Positions 51,374 to 60,251 of a stretch of DNA of 64,000 nt are shown here, piece by piece. Position 1 is the stretch's first letter, and each line of letters opens with the position of its first letter. The notes beneath the pieces are model-generated. The model had not been told where the DNA came from. It made no database searches and saw nothing but the letters and a program-made list of their open reading frames with translations. Made by a program: the position numbers and the translations under genes. Source of the stretch: Paenibacillus swuensis (GTDB taxonomy: Bacteria; Bacillota; Bacilli; Paenibacillales; DY6); contig NZ_CP011388.1 in NCBI RefSeq assembly GCF_001644605.1, positions 1,721,001 through 1,785,000 of the forward strand, written 5' to 3'.

Positions 51374-53911
51374 ATGTCCATTCAGGCTAAGTCTAAGTCT
51401 TACCGTGTTACCCTCATTTATACCCTGTTGGCCGCTCTGATCTTATCCCTTCTTCCTTATATCGGTTTGAGCACACCTAAAGCGGAAGCCGCTTCGGATT
51501 ACAAGATTGTTGGCTACTACCCGTCATGGGGAGCCTATGGACGCAATTATCAGGTTTACGATATAGACGCCTCTAAAGTTACGCATATCAATTACGCTTT
51601 CGCGGACATTTGCTGGAACGGCATTCACGGCAATCCGGATCCGACGGGGCCTAATCCGCAGACCTGGTCTTGTCAGGATGAGGTAGGCACCATCAATGTG
51701 CCGAACGGTACGATTGTCATGGGCGATCCTTGGATTGATGCGGGCAAAAGCAACCCGGGCGACATCTGGAGCGACCCGCTTAAGGGGAACTTCAAACAGC
51801 TGATTAAGCTGAAGCAAGCCAATCCCAATCTGAAAACGATCATTTCGGTAGGCGGCTGGACTTGGTCCAATAAATTCTCCGATGTGGCGGCAAGCGCTGT
51901 TACACGCGAAGTATTCGCTAATTCTGCAGTAGATTTCCTGCGTAAGTATCAGTTCGACGGCGTAGATCTCGACTGGGAGTATCCGGTAGGCGGCGGCCTG
52001 CCCGGCAACAGCGTGCGTCCTGCGGATAAGCAGAACTATACATTATTGTTGCAAAAGATTCGTGAGAAATTGAACGCGGCGGAAGCAACGGACGGTAAGG
52101 ATTACCTGTTGACGATCGCTTCCGGTGCAGGACCAACATTCGTTGCGAATACGGAGCTTGATAAAATCGCGGCAGTCACGGACTGGATTAATATTATGAC
52201 GTACGACATGAACGGCGGTTGGCAGACAACCAGCGGTCATAATGCTCCATTATATCTGGATCAGGCTGCAGTCAATGCAGGATTACCTCAAGCCGCGGCG
52301 TTTAACGTGGATGCGGCGGTTCAAGCTCATCTGGCTGCTGGCGTACCTTCCAATAAACTGATCATGGGCACCCCTTTCTATGGCAGAGGTTGGTCCGGTT
52401 GTTCTTCAGCAGGCAACGGACAATATCAGTCCTGCGCTGGCGGGGCAAATGTAGGCACATGGGAGAAAGGATCATTTGACTTTTATGATCTGGAAGCGAA
52501 TTACATTAACAAGAACGGTTACACCCGGCACTGGAACAATACAGCTAAAGTGCCTTACTTGTTTAATCCTTCTAACGGTAATTTTATCTCCTACGACGAT
52601 GTTGAATCTTTTGGCCATAAGACGGCTTATATTAAATCCAAAGGTCTTGCCGGCGCGATGTTCTGGGAGTTCAGCGGCGACCGCAACAAGACGTTGTTGA
52701 ACAAACTGAGCAGTGATTTAACAGGACCGGTACAGCCTGGGGATACTGCGGCACCAACCGTGCCTGGCGCGCTGACTTCAACAGGAAAAACCTCCAACAC
52801 GGTATCCTTAAGCTGGAACGCTTCCACGGATAATGTGGGTGTTACAGGTTATGTGGTTTCTTACGGCGGCACGAATGTGAATGTAACAGGCACTTCAACT
52901 ACAATTAGCGGACTGACAGGTTCCACTGCGTATACGTTTACGGTGAAAGCGAAAGACGCGGCAGGCAACTTGTCAGGAGCAAGCAATGCGGTAAACGTGA
53001 CAACCAATGCACCCGCACCGGATGCCGTTGCGCCTTCCGCTCCTGCTGGCTTAACGTCCACAGCGAAGACTTCCACTTCGGTAAACTTAAGCTGGACGGC
53101 TTCCACGGACAACGTCGGTGTTACAGGTTATACCGTGAGCTACGGAACCGCATCTGTGAACGTAACCGGCACAACAGCATCGATAACGGGCTTGACGGCA
53201 GGTACAGCGTATAGCTTTACCGTTAAGGCGAAGGATGCTGCAGGTAACATCTCAGCGGCAAGCGCGCCGCTATCAGTAACTACAGATAGCGCCAACACTT
53301 GCACGGTTGCGGCGTGGGTATCCACAACAGCTTATACAGGAACACAACGTGTTTCTTACAATGGCGTCTTATATGAAGCCAAGTGGTGGACACAAGGCGA
53401 CCGCCCTGACCTGAGCGGTGCGGACGGTCCTTGGAAATCAGTCGGCACTTGCGGCGGAACCGGCGGCGGTGGCGGCGATACTGTTGCACCTTATGCACCG
53501 GCTGGGTTGACGGCAACAGGCAAATCTTCGACAAGCGTGAACTTAAGCTGGTCGGCTTCCACCGATAACGTAGGCGTAACAGGCTATACAGTTACGTACG
53601 GAAGCACGAATGTGAACGTAACCGGCAACTCCGCTTCCATTACGGGACTGACAGCCAACACGGCTTATTCCTTCACCGTGAAAGCGAAAGACGCGGCAGG
53701 CAACAGCTCCGCTTCCAGTACGGCCCTTTCCGTTACGACGGATGCCTCAACAGGGGGCGGCACAGGCGGGACGGCTTGGGCAACAGGCGTCAGCTATAAA
53801 GTAAGTGACGAGGTCTCTTACAGCGGCAAAGTTTATGTTTGTCTGCAAGCTCACACTTCGATTCAAGGCTGGGAACCGGCTAATGTCGCGGCTTTGTGGA
53901 GAGTCAAGTAA
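51374..53911 (+). CDS. Secreted GH18 chitinase with three FN3 and two CBM5/12 modules
   Basis: 845 residues. Signal peptide about 1-39; GH18 domain about 43-450 with SxGG (ISVGGWTWS) and DGVDLDWEYP, catalytic Glu202; two FN3 domains (about 460-545 and 553-640); a CBM5/12 (CTVAAWVSTTAYTGTQRVSYNG); a third FN3; a second CBM5/12 at the end (TAWATGVSYKVSDEVSYSGKVYVCLQAHTS). Resembles B. circulans ChiA1-type enzymes. It cleaves chitin outside the cell, with the binding modules targeting insoluble substrate. The FN3 units share long near-identical text (STDNVGVTGY), pointing to internal duplication. Confidence 0.96.
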   Translation: MSIQAKSKSYRVTLIYTLLAALILSLLPYIGLSTPKAEAASDYKIVGYYPSWGAYGRNYQVYDIDASKVTHINYAFADICWNGIHGNPDPTGPNPQTWSCQDEVGTINVPNGTIVMGDPWIDAGKSNPGDIWSDPLKGNFKQLIKLKQANPNLKTIISVGGWTWSNKFSDVAASAVTREVFANSAVDFLRKYQFDGVDLDWEYPVGGGLPGNSVRPADKQNYTLLLQKIREKLNAAEATDGKDYLLTIASGAGPTFVANTELDKIAAVTDWINIMTYDMNGGWQTTSGHNAPLYLDQAAVNAGLPQAAAFNVDAAVQAHLAAGVPSNKLIMGTPFYGRGWSGCSSAGNGQYQSCAGGANVGTWEKGSFDFYDLEANYINKNGYTRHWNNTAKVPYLFNPSNGNFISYDDVESFGHKTAYIKSKGLAGAMFWEFSGDRNKTLLNKLSSDLTGPVQPGDTAAPTVPGALTSTGKTSNTVSLSWNASTDNVGVTGYVVSYGGTNVNVTGTSTTISGLTGSTAYTFTVKAKDAAGNLSGASNAVNVTTNAPAPDAVAPSAPAGLTSTAKTSTSVNLSWTASTDNVGVTGYTVSYGTASVNVTGTTASITGLTAGTAYSFTVKAKDAAGNISAASAPLSVTTDSANTCTVAAWVSTTAYTGTQRVSYNGVLYEAKWWTQGDRPDLSGADGPWKSVGTCGGTGGGGGDTVAPYAPAGLTATGKSSTSVNLSWSASTDNVGVTGYTVTYGSTNVNVTGNSASITGLTANTAYSFTVKAKDAAGNSSASSTALSVTTDASTGGGTGGTAWATGVSYKVSDEVSYSGKVYVCLQAHTSIQGWEPANVAALWRVK

Positions 53912-53929
53912 CTTAAGAGTTTAAAGAGT

Positions 53930-53981
53930 CACACACCGGCAATCCCGCTTAGGCGGTGTAACCGGGGTGTGGCTTTTCTTA
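53930..53981 (+). terminator. Terminator of the chitinase gene
   Basis: ACACACCGG pairs with CCGGGGTGTG around an inner stem, followed by GCTTTTCTT, 20 bases past the stop. Confidence 0.7.
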
Positions 53982-54070
53982 TTAGAAGTGCTTATGTTGG
54001 TGTCCTTCCTTCCAAAAGTTTATAATGATGTCATTACGTTCATCAACCATCCCATGGAGGTGCAAAATCA

Positions 54071-54991
54071 ATGAAATACCGCAGATTAGGCAACACCGGA
54101 CTTAAAGTGTCGGTCGTAGGCGTAGGCACATGGCAGTTTGGAGGCGAGTGGGGTCGATCCTACACAGCGGAGGAGGCCGGGGCGGTCCTTCGGCGGGCCA
54201 AAGAACGGGGCATTAACCTGATTGATACTGCTGAGTGTTACGGCGATCATCTGTCTGAATCCTTAATAGGTCAATTTCTCAAAAATGACCGCCGTGAGGA
54301 CTGGGTGCTGGCCACGAAATTCGGCCACCAATTTCATGGGCACCTTGACCGTACAGACAAGATGGGTACGGAAGATATGCTGCTGCAATTAGATCGGTCC
54401 TTACAGGCATTGCAGACGGATTACATTGATTTGTATCAGTTCCATTCGGGACCCGATTCCGCATTTGATAACGATTCCTTATGGACCGCATTGGACAAGC
54501 AGGTGCAGGCGGGCAAAATTCGTCATCTCGGCATCTCCATCGGCAGCAATGATAACCTGCATCAAACGGAGAAAGCCACTGAGGTCGGCGCCTCCGCCAT
54601 TCAAGTGGTTTATAACCGGCTGGATCGCAAGCCGGAAGAGCGGGTATTTCCAACATGCGAAGCGCAGGATCTTGGCGTACTGGCGCGAGTGCCGCTGGCC
54701 AGCGGCTTTCTGAGCGGGAAGTACAAGCCGGGTGCATCGTTTGGGGAAGGCGACGTTCGCAAGCGGGTCGGCGCTGACGATCTGCGGGACAAGCTTACGC
54801 TAGTCGAGGTAATTGCCCGCACCGAAGTGCCGGAGGGTACGAATATGGCGCAATGGGCCTTGGCTTGGTGCTTGCGTCATCCGGCAGTGACCACCGTCAT
54901 CCCCGGCTGTAAAGACGAAGCGCAAGTGGATGCGAACGCCAGCGCGGCGGAACTGGTTTCGGATGACCATCCGCAATCTTGGAAGAGTTAA
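54071..54991 (+). CDS. Aldo/keto reductase
   Basis: 306 residues, single TIM-barrel AKR with the catalytic set Asp (LIDTAECYG, with Tyr), Lys (VLATKFGH) and His (LYQFHSG), and the C-terminal NADPH-binding stretch (VIPGCKDEAQVDAN). Reduces aldehydes or ketones with NADPH; substrate unknown. GGAGGTG lies eight bases before ATG. Monocistronic. An array of small intergenic repeats follows. Confidence 0.93.
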   Translation: MKYRRLGNTGLKVSVVGVGTWQFGGEWGRSYTAEEAGAVLRRAKERGINLIDTAECYGDHLSESLIGQFLKNDRREDWVLATKFGHQFHGHLDRTDKMGTEDMLLQLDRSLQALQTDYIDLYQFHSGPDSAFDNDSLWTALDKQVQAGKIRHLGISIGSNDNLHQTEKATEVGASAIQVVYNRLDRKPEERVFPTCEAQDLGVLARVPLASGFLSGKYKPGASFGEGDVRKRVGADDLRDKLTLVEVIARTEVPEGTNMAQWALAWCLRHPAVTTVIPGCKDEAQVDANASAAELVSDDHPQSWKS

Positions 54992-55200
54992 AGGTGGAAG
55001 GTTTTAACCTCCTAACGAATTCTCAGAGCGCTTAGAAGCCCTATTGCTTCTGTTAAAATTTCTAACGAATCGGGTAGACGCTTAGCGAGCATTTTCGAAA
55101 CAATATATGGTAATGTTGGCTTCTAAGATTGCCTACGGTTCGTTAAAATTACAAAGTGAATAATCAAGACGTTTAAGCGTTACCTGCATTCGTTAGAACT
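54992..55200. repeat. Four-unit intergenic repeat, two forward and two inverted
   Basis: Units of about 27-30 bases starting TTCTAACGAAT and ending GCTTAG: forward at about 55011 and 55060, inverted at about 55120-55150 and 55170-55198. The two inverted units would pair with the forward ones in a large cruciform or RNA structure. No gene is seen in this 311-base gap; the remainder to 55302 holds the terminator of the next gene. Confidence 0.6.
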
Positions 55201-55264
55201 ATTGCTATACCGCTCGGGTCGGATTCGCTCCCTAGAGATAGCGCCAGTGATGGGCAATCCCCCA

Positions 55265-55303
55265 ATAAAATCCCCTCTTCCAACTCGGAAGAGGGGATTT
55301 TCT
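55265..55303 (-). terminator. Terminator of the 129-residue protein gene
   Basis: 15-bp perfect stem AAAATCCCCTCTTCC / GGAAGAGGGGATTTT with a five-base loop, immediately at the stop codon. Confidence 0.85.
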
Positions 55304-55692
55304 CATCTCTTATCAATTTCTTTAAGCACCATCGTCTTTGGATCGATTTTGTCCATCTGGATGAGCACGTCATTGTTAACTTCCCCATCATTCACAGCAT
55401 GATCGGTATGAGCTGAGATGACCATTTGGCCAAATTTGTTATGAACTTTCAAGCTTACCGAAATATAGTCATTTTCTCGTGCAATTTCTGGATCGTAGTA
55501 AATGTACGAATTCTTCTCATCTTCAAAAACACTGAACTTAGTAGTGTCGTAGGACTTTAATGCTGTACGGATGTCCGTCGGCGCTTCATCGATCGTAATA
55601 ACTTTATATTCTGCCTTTTGCCCGTCATACAAATAATAAACGAAAGCGACAACCACAATTCCTGCCAGTAAGCCCATGATGCGTTTCTTCAT
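55303..55692 (-). CDS. Membrane-anchored or secreted protein of unknown function
   Basis: 129 residues. N-terminal helix MKKRIMGLLAGIVVVAFVYYLYDG acts as anchor or signal; the rest is a polar alpha/beta-type domain with no recognised motif. GGAGG lies about ten bases before ATG. It starts 30 bases past the MerR gene and points the same way, so both may be one transcript. Confidence 0.7.
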   Translation of the reverse strand: MKKRIMGLLAGIVVVAFVYYLYDGQKAEYKVITIDEAPTDIRTALKSYDTTKFSVFEDEKNSYIYYDPEIARENDYISVSLKVHNKFGQMVISAHTDHAVNDGEVNNDVLIQMDKIDPKTMVLKEIDKR

Positions 55693-55722
55693 GTTGTACC
55701 AATTCCTCCTGTTGTCTTAAGC

Positions 55723-56544
55723 CTAGCCAGCAACCGGAATATAGATTTGCGTTTCCGACGACTCGTGATGGGGACCCATGAACTTGGCGCCGTACACTTC
55801 CATATCTACACCGGGAACTGGGTTCAGGCCGTTTTGGGGTAACCATTTGCTGTAAATGGCATCGTAGGTTTCCTTTAGCCGATCCACCGAGCCGACGTGT
55901 GTGAATACGGCATATTTCTGGGTTGGGACTTCGAATGCGGTCATGCCTGCAGGCACTTCGCCCTCGCTAACTTCATAGGCGGCAATGTAACGGAATCCTC
56001 CACAATCGTCACCGGGAATCGAAATGCAGACCCCGTAGGCGATCTCAGATTCAACAATGTTCGGAATTTCATGCGCTCTCTCGTTAAATGTCTGCCAAGT
56101 TTGCGGAATGCTCTCGTCCGATTTTGGCCCCTTCCACTCCAAACCAACCACTCGAAATGCCGGTTTTACAATCTCCATGTACTCCATTGGAATGCCTCCT
56201 GTACCGTTAATGTAGTCGACCATCTGTACCACCACCCGAAGTTGCTCCTGCCGTTGCATGATTTCATTCTGAATGCTCATTGCCTGTTGTTCGAGCAGAG
56301 CCCGGATCCGCTCCGGTTTGTCCAGAGCTCCGCTCTGTTTCAAGTTCGAGATTGTATCAATGCCGATGCCCAAAGACCGAAGATATACGATATACCGTAA
56401 CTCCGGCAACTGGTCCAGAGCATAATAGCGGTATCCGTTCTCTTCTCCGATCTGGGAGGGCATGAACAATTCGATGGCATCGTAATGCCTCAACGTCTTA
56501 GGCGTGATGTTGAACATTCGTGCAAGTTGGCCGATCGTCAGCAT
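55723..56544 (-). CDS. MerR-family regulator with GyrI-like effector domain (BmrR/TipA type)
   Basis: About 273 residues. N-terminal MerR HTH (MLTIGQLARMFNITPKTLRHYDAIELFMPSQIGEENGYRYY), coiled-coil dimer helix (about 75-120), and a C-terminal GyrI-like / effector-binding domain (about 122-273) of the type that binds hydrophobic drugs. Start 56544 begins exactly at the HTH; the longer open frame would include its own promoter. A classical long-spacer MerR promoter with palindrome lies at 56576-56607, implying autoregulation. No drug exporter gene adjoins on this strand. Confidence 0.9.
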   Translation of the reverse strand: MLTIGQLARMFNITPKTLRHYDAIELFMPSQIGEENGYRYYALDQLPELRYIVYLRSLGIGIDTISNLKQSGALDKPERIRALLEQQAMSIQNEIMQRQEQLRVVVQMVDYINGTGGIPMEYMEIVKPAFRVVGLEWKGPKSDESIPQTWQTFNERAHEIPNIVESEIAYGVCISIPGDDCGGFRYIAAYEVSEGEVPAGMTAFEVPTQKYAVFTHVGSVDRLKETYDAIYSKWLPQNGLNPVPGVDMEVYGAKFMGPHHESSETQIYIPVAG

Positions 56545-56575
56545 GTGTGGTGGTCCTTTCAATGGTTCTGAGCTC

Positions 56576-56607
56576 AGCTTACAGGATTGCCCCTGGGGGA
56601 GAGTCAA
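56576..56607 (-). promoter_or_regulatory. MerR-type promoter with 19-20 bp spacer and palindromic operator
   Basis: Minus strand TTGACT (56607-56602), a spacer containing CTCCCCCAGGGGC, and a -10 region GTAAGC/TAAGCT (56582-56576). The overlong spacer with a central palindrome is typical of promoters untwisted by MerR-family activators. Confidence 0.75.
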
Positions 56608-56611
56608 GGGC

Positions 56612-56845
56612 CTAGCAAGTAATCTTGGAAGCCAGCTGCTGGAGTGATTGTTTCATCACGACCTTCTTCATCTGCTGTTGCCTGCCCGTTAACGATTGCG
56701 TATGAAACGTCTGGTCTTGAAATAAGATCTTTAAGCTGTTCTGCATCGCAGCGGTGGCCATCGCTTCATTTTGCAACAGGTAATAGGCAATTTGGTATCC
56801 ATAGGTTTCGAGTTCTTTAAGGGGTTGGATGTTGCAAGATTCCAT
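56612..56845 (-). CDS. Small cytosolic protein, 77 residues, last gene of the GntR-ABC operon
   Basis: MESCNIQPLKELETYGYQIA... is a helical protein (YQIAYYLLQNEAMATAAMQNSLKILF). GAGGAA lies seven bases before ATG 56845, and the frame starts 11 bases past the stop of the upstream gene (a TTG at 56860 even overlaps it). The text faintly resembles the first helices of sigma-70-like proteins, but this is too weak to call. Function unknown. Confidence 0.6.
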   Translation of the reverse strand: MESCNIQPLKELETYGYQIAYYLLQNEAMATAAMQNSLKILFQDQTFHTQSLTGRQQQMKKVVMKQSLQQLASKITC

Positions 56846-56856
56846 GGATCGCTTCC

Positions 56857-58113
56857 TCAACTTTTCAAGTGCAAAGCGTATATATTCAAATCATTCTTAT
56901 CCTTGGAGTTTGAGCCCTTCTCTGTGACCTCACCCTTATATAATAATGTTCCATTATGGATATCGAAGACCAATACTATAGGATCCACCCATGGATCCTT
57001 CCATTTGTAAGCAAGTACATACACCTTATCTCCGCGTGTGCGAGCAGAGTGGAATTTTACCGCATCGTAATCTTTGGCGTATATTGTACCCGTTCGTTTC
57101 AATGCTTGGCCTGTATCTAAATTGAAAGCCCATAATGATAAGGATGACTCCTCAACGTTGGCGCCTGAGACCTTGTTATCTTCTAATGTGAGCGTCGAAT
57201 AATCATCTAATTGCTCAGGATCAGTAGCACGGTTTTCATTATTCCAATGGACTAAGCTCTCTTTAATGGGCAAAATCTTTTGTGATTGATATGAATAATA
57301 CCAGAGTTGTCTTGAGAGTAGAGTAGAACTCCGACCGTTGTTATTGTCTGTTCCTCTTGAATGCCTTACCTGAAGCATAAAATATTGTTCTTGTTGAGTT
57401 ACATTATCATTCGGGTGGTAGAAGCTGTATTCAAGCCTTTCATTTGATCCTAACTTTACAGGAACCTCAAGTTGTACTGTTCGTACCAGTGCACCACTTT
57501 CTAGATTTACAACATAATCATAATAACGAATAACTTGTTTCCCATTATTAGGACCCATTCTGGATGGATTAGCCAAAATATGAATTTCGCTATCCGTTAA
57601 CTGCACATCATGTACACTAATCCAGCGAATGGATTCACCATCAGGAATATCAACTTTAAATTTCTTCCCTACTCCAGATTGTTTTTCTAGGGTGGTGATT
57701 TGGATATATGCATTTTTCTCACGATAGGAGCTAACATCAGCGTAGATCAAATAATCATTATGATTTAATAATGCAGTAATATCTCCTTTGCCTCTCATGA
57801 ACCCTTTGTAGTTATTAATCAAGGCGTCTGTTTCCACTTTGTAATAATTATAAAACTCACGATTAAGAATATCGTCAAAAAGAGGATGACTTCCAACATA
57901 AGTACTTCCGGCTTGATCCACAGACATTTCAATGGATTTTAAACGCCCCTCATACCTTCCACCAAGAAGAATCGATTTTCCTTCCTCCTCCTTACCTGTC
58001 ACTTTTTCCAGCACAAAGTCGGGAAGCGTGTTTATGGCGTTGGCCGTATAATACATTCCTAAACCTGTAATAATTAAAACGCCTATTAATAAGGACAACC
58101 AGTATCGTTTCAT
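56857..58113 (-). CDS. Exported protein of unknown function in the GntR-ABC operon
   Basis: 418 residues with an N-terminal anchor or signal (MKRYWLSLLIGVLIITGLGMYYTANA). The remainder is beta-rich with repeated strand pairs (GALVRTVQLEV, QALKRTGTIYAKDYDAVKFHS, DKVYVLAYKWKDPWVDPIVLVFDIHNGTLLYKGEV), suggesting a propeller-like fold outside the membrane. Located 11 bases after the permease gene, so it probably works with the exporter. No family recognised. Confidence 0.7.
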   Translation of the reverse strand: MKRYWLSLLIGVLIITGLGMYYTANAINTLPDFVLEKVTGKEEEGKSILLGGRYEGRLKSIEMSVDQAGSTYVGSHPLFDDILNREFYNYYKVETDALINNYKGFMRGKGDITALLNHNDYLIYADVSSYREKNAYIQITTLEKQSGVGKKFKVDIPDGESIRWISVHDVQLTDSEIHILANPSRMGPNNGKQVIRYYDYVVNLESGALVRTVQLEVPVKLGSNERLEYSFYHPNDNVTQQEQYFMLQVRHSRGTDNNNGRSSTLLSRQLWYYSYQSQKILPIKESLVHWNNENRATDPEQLDDYSTLTLEDNKVSGANVEESSLSLWAFNLDTGQALKRTGTIYAKDYDAVKFHSARTRGDKVYVLAYKWKDPWVDPIVLVFDIHNGTLLYKGEVTEKGSNSKDKNDLNIYALHLKS

Positions 58114-58124
58114 CGGTGTGCTCC

Positions 58125-58961
58125 TTACACTGTTATTTTATTGTTTAATAGTCTAAAACTGAACCACAATGAACCTATACACACAAGCACAAGCAGGGTC
58201 AGCTCCATATAGATAATTTCATGAGGATACAAGTAAGCTGTGAGGCCCAATCTGAATAGAGGATATAAGAGAATGACTGCAACCACGACCAAGTAAACCA
58301 GTCCGTAGAGAACACCTATCTTTCGGTAGCTTCTTTCTATTAAGATGACGGTAAAGATAATGATGATTAATAAAATGCCCAGCCCGTAACTAATAAAGAA
58401 CTGTTCTATTTCACTAGGCAGAAAAATGCTGAATACCGGATCAGCTGCTATAATGTCCGCAAAAAAGGAGGGAATTCTTAGATCCGAAGGCACCATCCAG
58501 TTAAATAACCACTCTTGGGCTACTAACAGTAGCAACTGCACCGCGAGCAATCCGAATACAAATACAAGAATCGCTGTCAGCTTGCTCCAATATAGAGTAT
58601 GTCTGGACTGAGGTAACATTAATAATTGATAAATAAAGGTGCTTTTACCCGACCAGTCTCGATACCAAATCACGAAAACATAAAGGATCAGTACGGCTGC
58701 ACAGATCATAATCGGTAAGAAATAGATGTTGTAACTGCTGTGTACCGCTTCTGTAAACGATAATCTTTCATCCGGGAAATAACCCGTGTTGCGTGGTCTG
58801 TTTTCGCTAATAAACCCATCAAGTTTAATGTCATTTAATTGACTCGTGATCCATATGATTAACGCCCCGAACTGGCACACGATAATCAAACCAACCAATC
58901 CCGCCAACATATAACGAAACCTGTGAATCTCCATATGTAACAACTTCAAATACTGGCTCAC
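58125..58961 (-). CDS. ABC-2-like membrane subunit
   Basis: 278 residues with about six hydrophobic segments (MLAGLVGLIIVCQFGALIIWIT; IYFLPIMICAAVLILYVFVIWY; LLIIIIFTVILIE and others) and no solute-binding or EAA motif, as for export-type ABC permeases. Overlaps the ATPase gene by four bases (ATGA), showing coupling. Substrate unknown. Confidence 0.8.
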   Translation of the reverse strand: MSQYLKLLHMEIHRFRYMLAGLVGLIIVCQFGALIIWITSQLNDIKLDGFISENRPRNTGYFPDERLSFTEAVHSSYNIYFLPIMICAAVLILYVFVIWYRDWSGKSTFIYQLLMLPQSRHTLYWSKLTAILVFVFGLLAVQLLLLVAQEWLFNWMVPSDLRIPSFFADIIAADPVFSIFLPSEIEQFFISYGLGILLIIIIFTVILIERSYRKIGVLYGLVYLVVVAVILLYPLFRLGLTAYLYPHEIIYMELTLLVLVCIGSLWFSFRLLNNKITV

Positions 58962-59647
58962 GCGCGGTACACCTCCCTCATCACGTCAATGACGGACTTG
59001 CCCTCTTCCCGGCGCAAATCATCACAGTGAAACTCCCTGGTTATCGCTCCGTTGTTCATGATGACCGCTTTGTCCAAAAGATGCTCCATCTCGCTGATTT
59101 CATGCGTCGTCAGCAAGACACCCCGGTCCTCGATCAAGTGACTGGAGAACACTTCGGTAATGGCCTCCCGACTAAACATATCAATCCCTGCAAAAGGTTC
59201 ATCCATCAACACAAAGTCCGTGTCTAAAGCTAATCCCAGCACCCAGTTCAGCTTAGCCGCCGTTCCTTTGGACATGTTGCCGATTCGATCCTCGCTGTTC
59301 AGCTTGAAGAAGGACATTAACTCTGCCGCTCTCGCCGCGTCCCAATTCGGATAGAAATCGGCCATGAAACGCAGAGCTTCCCACGCTCTCATCGCCCCCG
59401 GCATCGTTAAGTGATCGGGAATGAAGGCCGCTCTTTTATAAAGGTCACTGCCCACTGCCTGTCCACCAATCCGGATGGCACCCTTGTGCACAGGAGTCAG
59501 CCCCATGATAGCTTTGAGTATAGTTGATTTCCCCGCGCCGTTAATGCCAATCAAGCAAGTAATTTCTCCTTTGGATGCGGTAAAGGATATGCCGTTCAAC
59601 ACCTTTCGGCGCCCAAAACGCTTATGTACGTCAATCATTTCAATCAT
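58958..59647 (-). CDS. ABC transporter ATP-binding protein (YtrB/BcrA-like)
   Basis: About 229 residues. Walker A GINGAGKST, Walker B FVLMDEPFAGID, H-loop LLTTHEISEM. The signature motif is MSKGT rather than LSGGQ, a variant common in the YtrB-like group. Start 59647 has GGAGG eight bases upstream; it overlaps the end of the gntR gene by eight bases. Drives the exporter with the downstream membrane subunit. Confidence 0.92.
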   Translation of the reverse strand: MIEMIDVHKRFGRRKVLNGISFTASKGEITCLIGINGAGKSTILKAIMGLTPVHKGAIRIGGQAVGSDLYKRAAFIPDHLTMPGAMRAWEALRFMADFYPNWDAARAAELMSFFKLNSEDRIGNMSKGTAAKLNWVLGLALDTDFVLMDEPFAGIDMFSREAITEVFSSHLIEDRGVLLTTHEISEMEHLLDKAVIMNNGAITREFHCDDLRREEGKSVIDVMREVYRA

Positions 59648-60074
59648 GTTCCGTACCTCCACTCGCAAGCTGATCCTTCCGGAGCTTACCGCTCTCCGCA
59701 TAATTTTGCTCAACTAAGTCCAGCAGCTCTTCCACGGGTACATTAATCTTTCGGACAGAGGCCACGAATTCTTTCACGGCTTCAGCCAGCAACTCGGTTC
59801 TTATGGTTTTCAACACTTCTTCCTGAAGTGTAATCCGGCTCGGTGAATTTCCCTCCGTGACAATCAACATCTGATCCTCCATCTCTTTATAAGCTTTCTG
59901 TGCCGTATTGGGATTAATCTTCATTAGCGACCCTAATTCCCGACGTGACGGAATGACTTCGCCCGCCTGCAAACGACCTGTAACGATCTGCTCTTTAAAA
60001 TGCCGTACCACTTGTAAATAGACCGGATCCCGGTTGTTAAAGGTTACGTCCGTCCAGCCTTCGCTTATCGTCAT
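59640..60074 (-). CDS. GntR-family regulator, YtrA subfamily
   Basis: About 144 residues. Winged HTH at about 12-80 (PVYLQVVRHFKEQIVTGRLQAGEVIPSRRELGSLMKINPNTAQKAYKEMEDQMLIVTEG) with the short C-terminal tail that defines the YtrA type, which controls its own ABC operon in B. subtilis. GAGG lies seven bases before ATG 60074. Two AGTGTA-N12-TACACT operators lie in its promoter. Confidence 0.92.
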   Translation of the reverse strand: MTISEGWTDVTFNNRDPVYLQVVRHFKEQIVTGRLQAGEVIPSRRELGSLMKINPNTAQKAYKEMEDQMLIVTEGNSPSRITLQEEVLKTIRTELLAEAVKEFVASVRKINVPVEELLDLVEQNYAESGKLRKDQLASGGTEHD

Positions 60075-60101
60075 AAGGCTACCTCTCATTCTTCTTCAGT
60101 G

Positions 60102-60125
60102 TGTGTACTACTTGGTTCATACACT
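60102..60125. promoter_or_regulatory. YtrA-type operator, copy 1 (TGTGTA-N12-TACACT)
   Basis: Inverted repeat with one arm mismatch, downstream of the gntR -10 and 28 bases before the start codon. Confidence 0.65.
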
Positions 60126-60130
60126 CAATA

Positions 60131-60165
60131 AGTGTATTATGCATGAAGTACACTAAAGGTGTCAA
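60131..60165 (-). promoter_or_regulatory. gntR operon promoter overlapped by YtrA-type operator copy 2
   Basis: Minus strand TTGACA (60165-60160), 18 bases, CATAAT (60141-60136). A perfect AGTGTA-N12-TACACT inverted repeat at 60131-60154 covers the -10 and most of the spacer, so binding should shut the promoter. Confidence 0.75.
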
Positions 60166-60175
60166 GTACTGGAAA

Positions 60176-60218
60176 ATAAAAAAACGCAAGACAGACATTA
60201 TTGAAATGTCTGCTTGCG
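60176..60218 (-). terminator. Terminator of the corC-like gene
   Basis: Minus strand CGCAAGCAGACAT / ATGTCTGTCTTGCG stem followed by seven T. Confidence 0.85.
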
Positions 60219-60251
60219 CTTTGCGCACTATTTTGGCCATAATGATAATGT

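Noticed and set aside
52760-53740. Repeated DNA within the chitinase gene resembling a repeat array
   Set aside because: It is explained by three related FN3 domains in one reading frame, not by a CRISPR or mobile element.
56612-56860. Sigma-factor fragment
   Set aside because: The 77-residue protein has only a vague resemblance to region 2 helices and no region 4; kept as unknown small protein.
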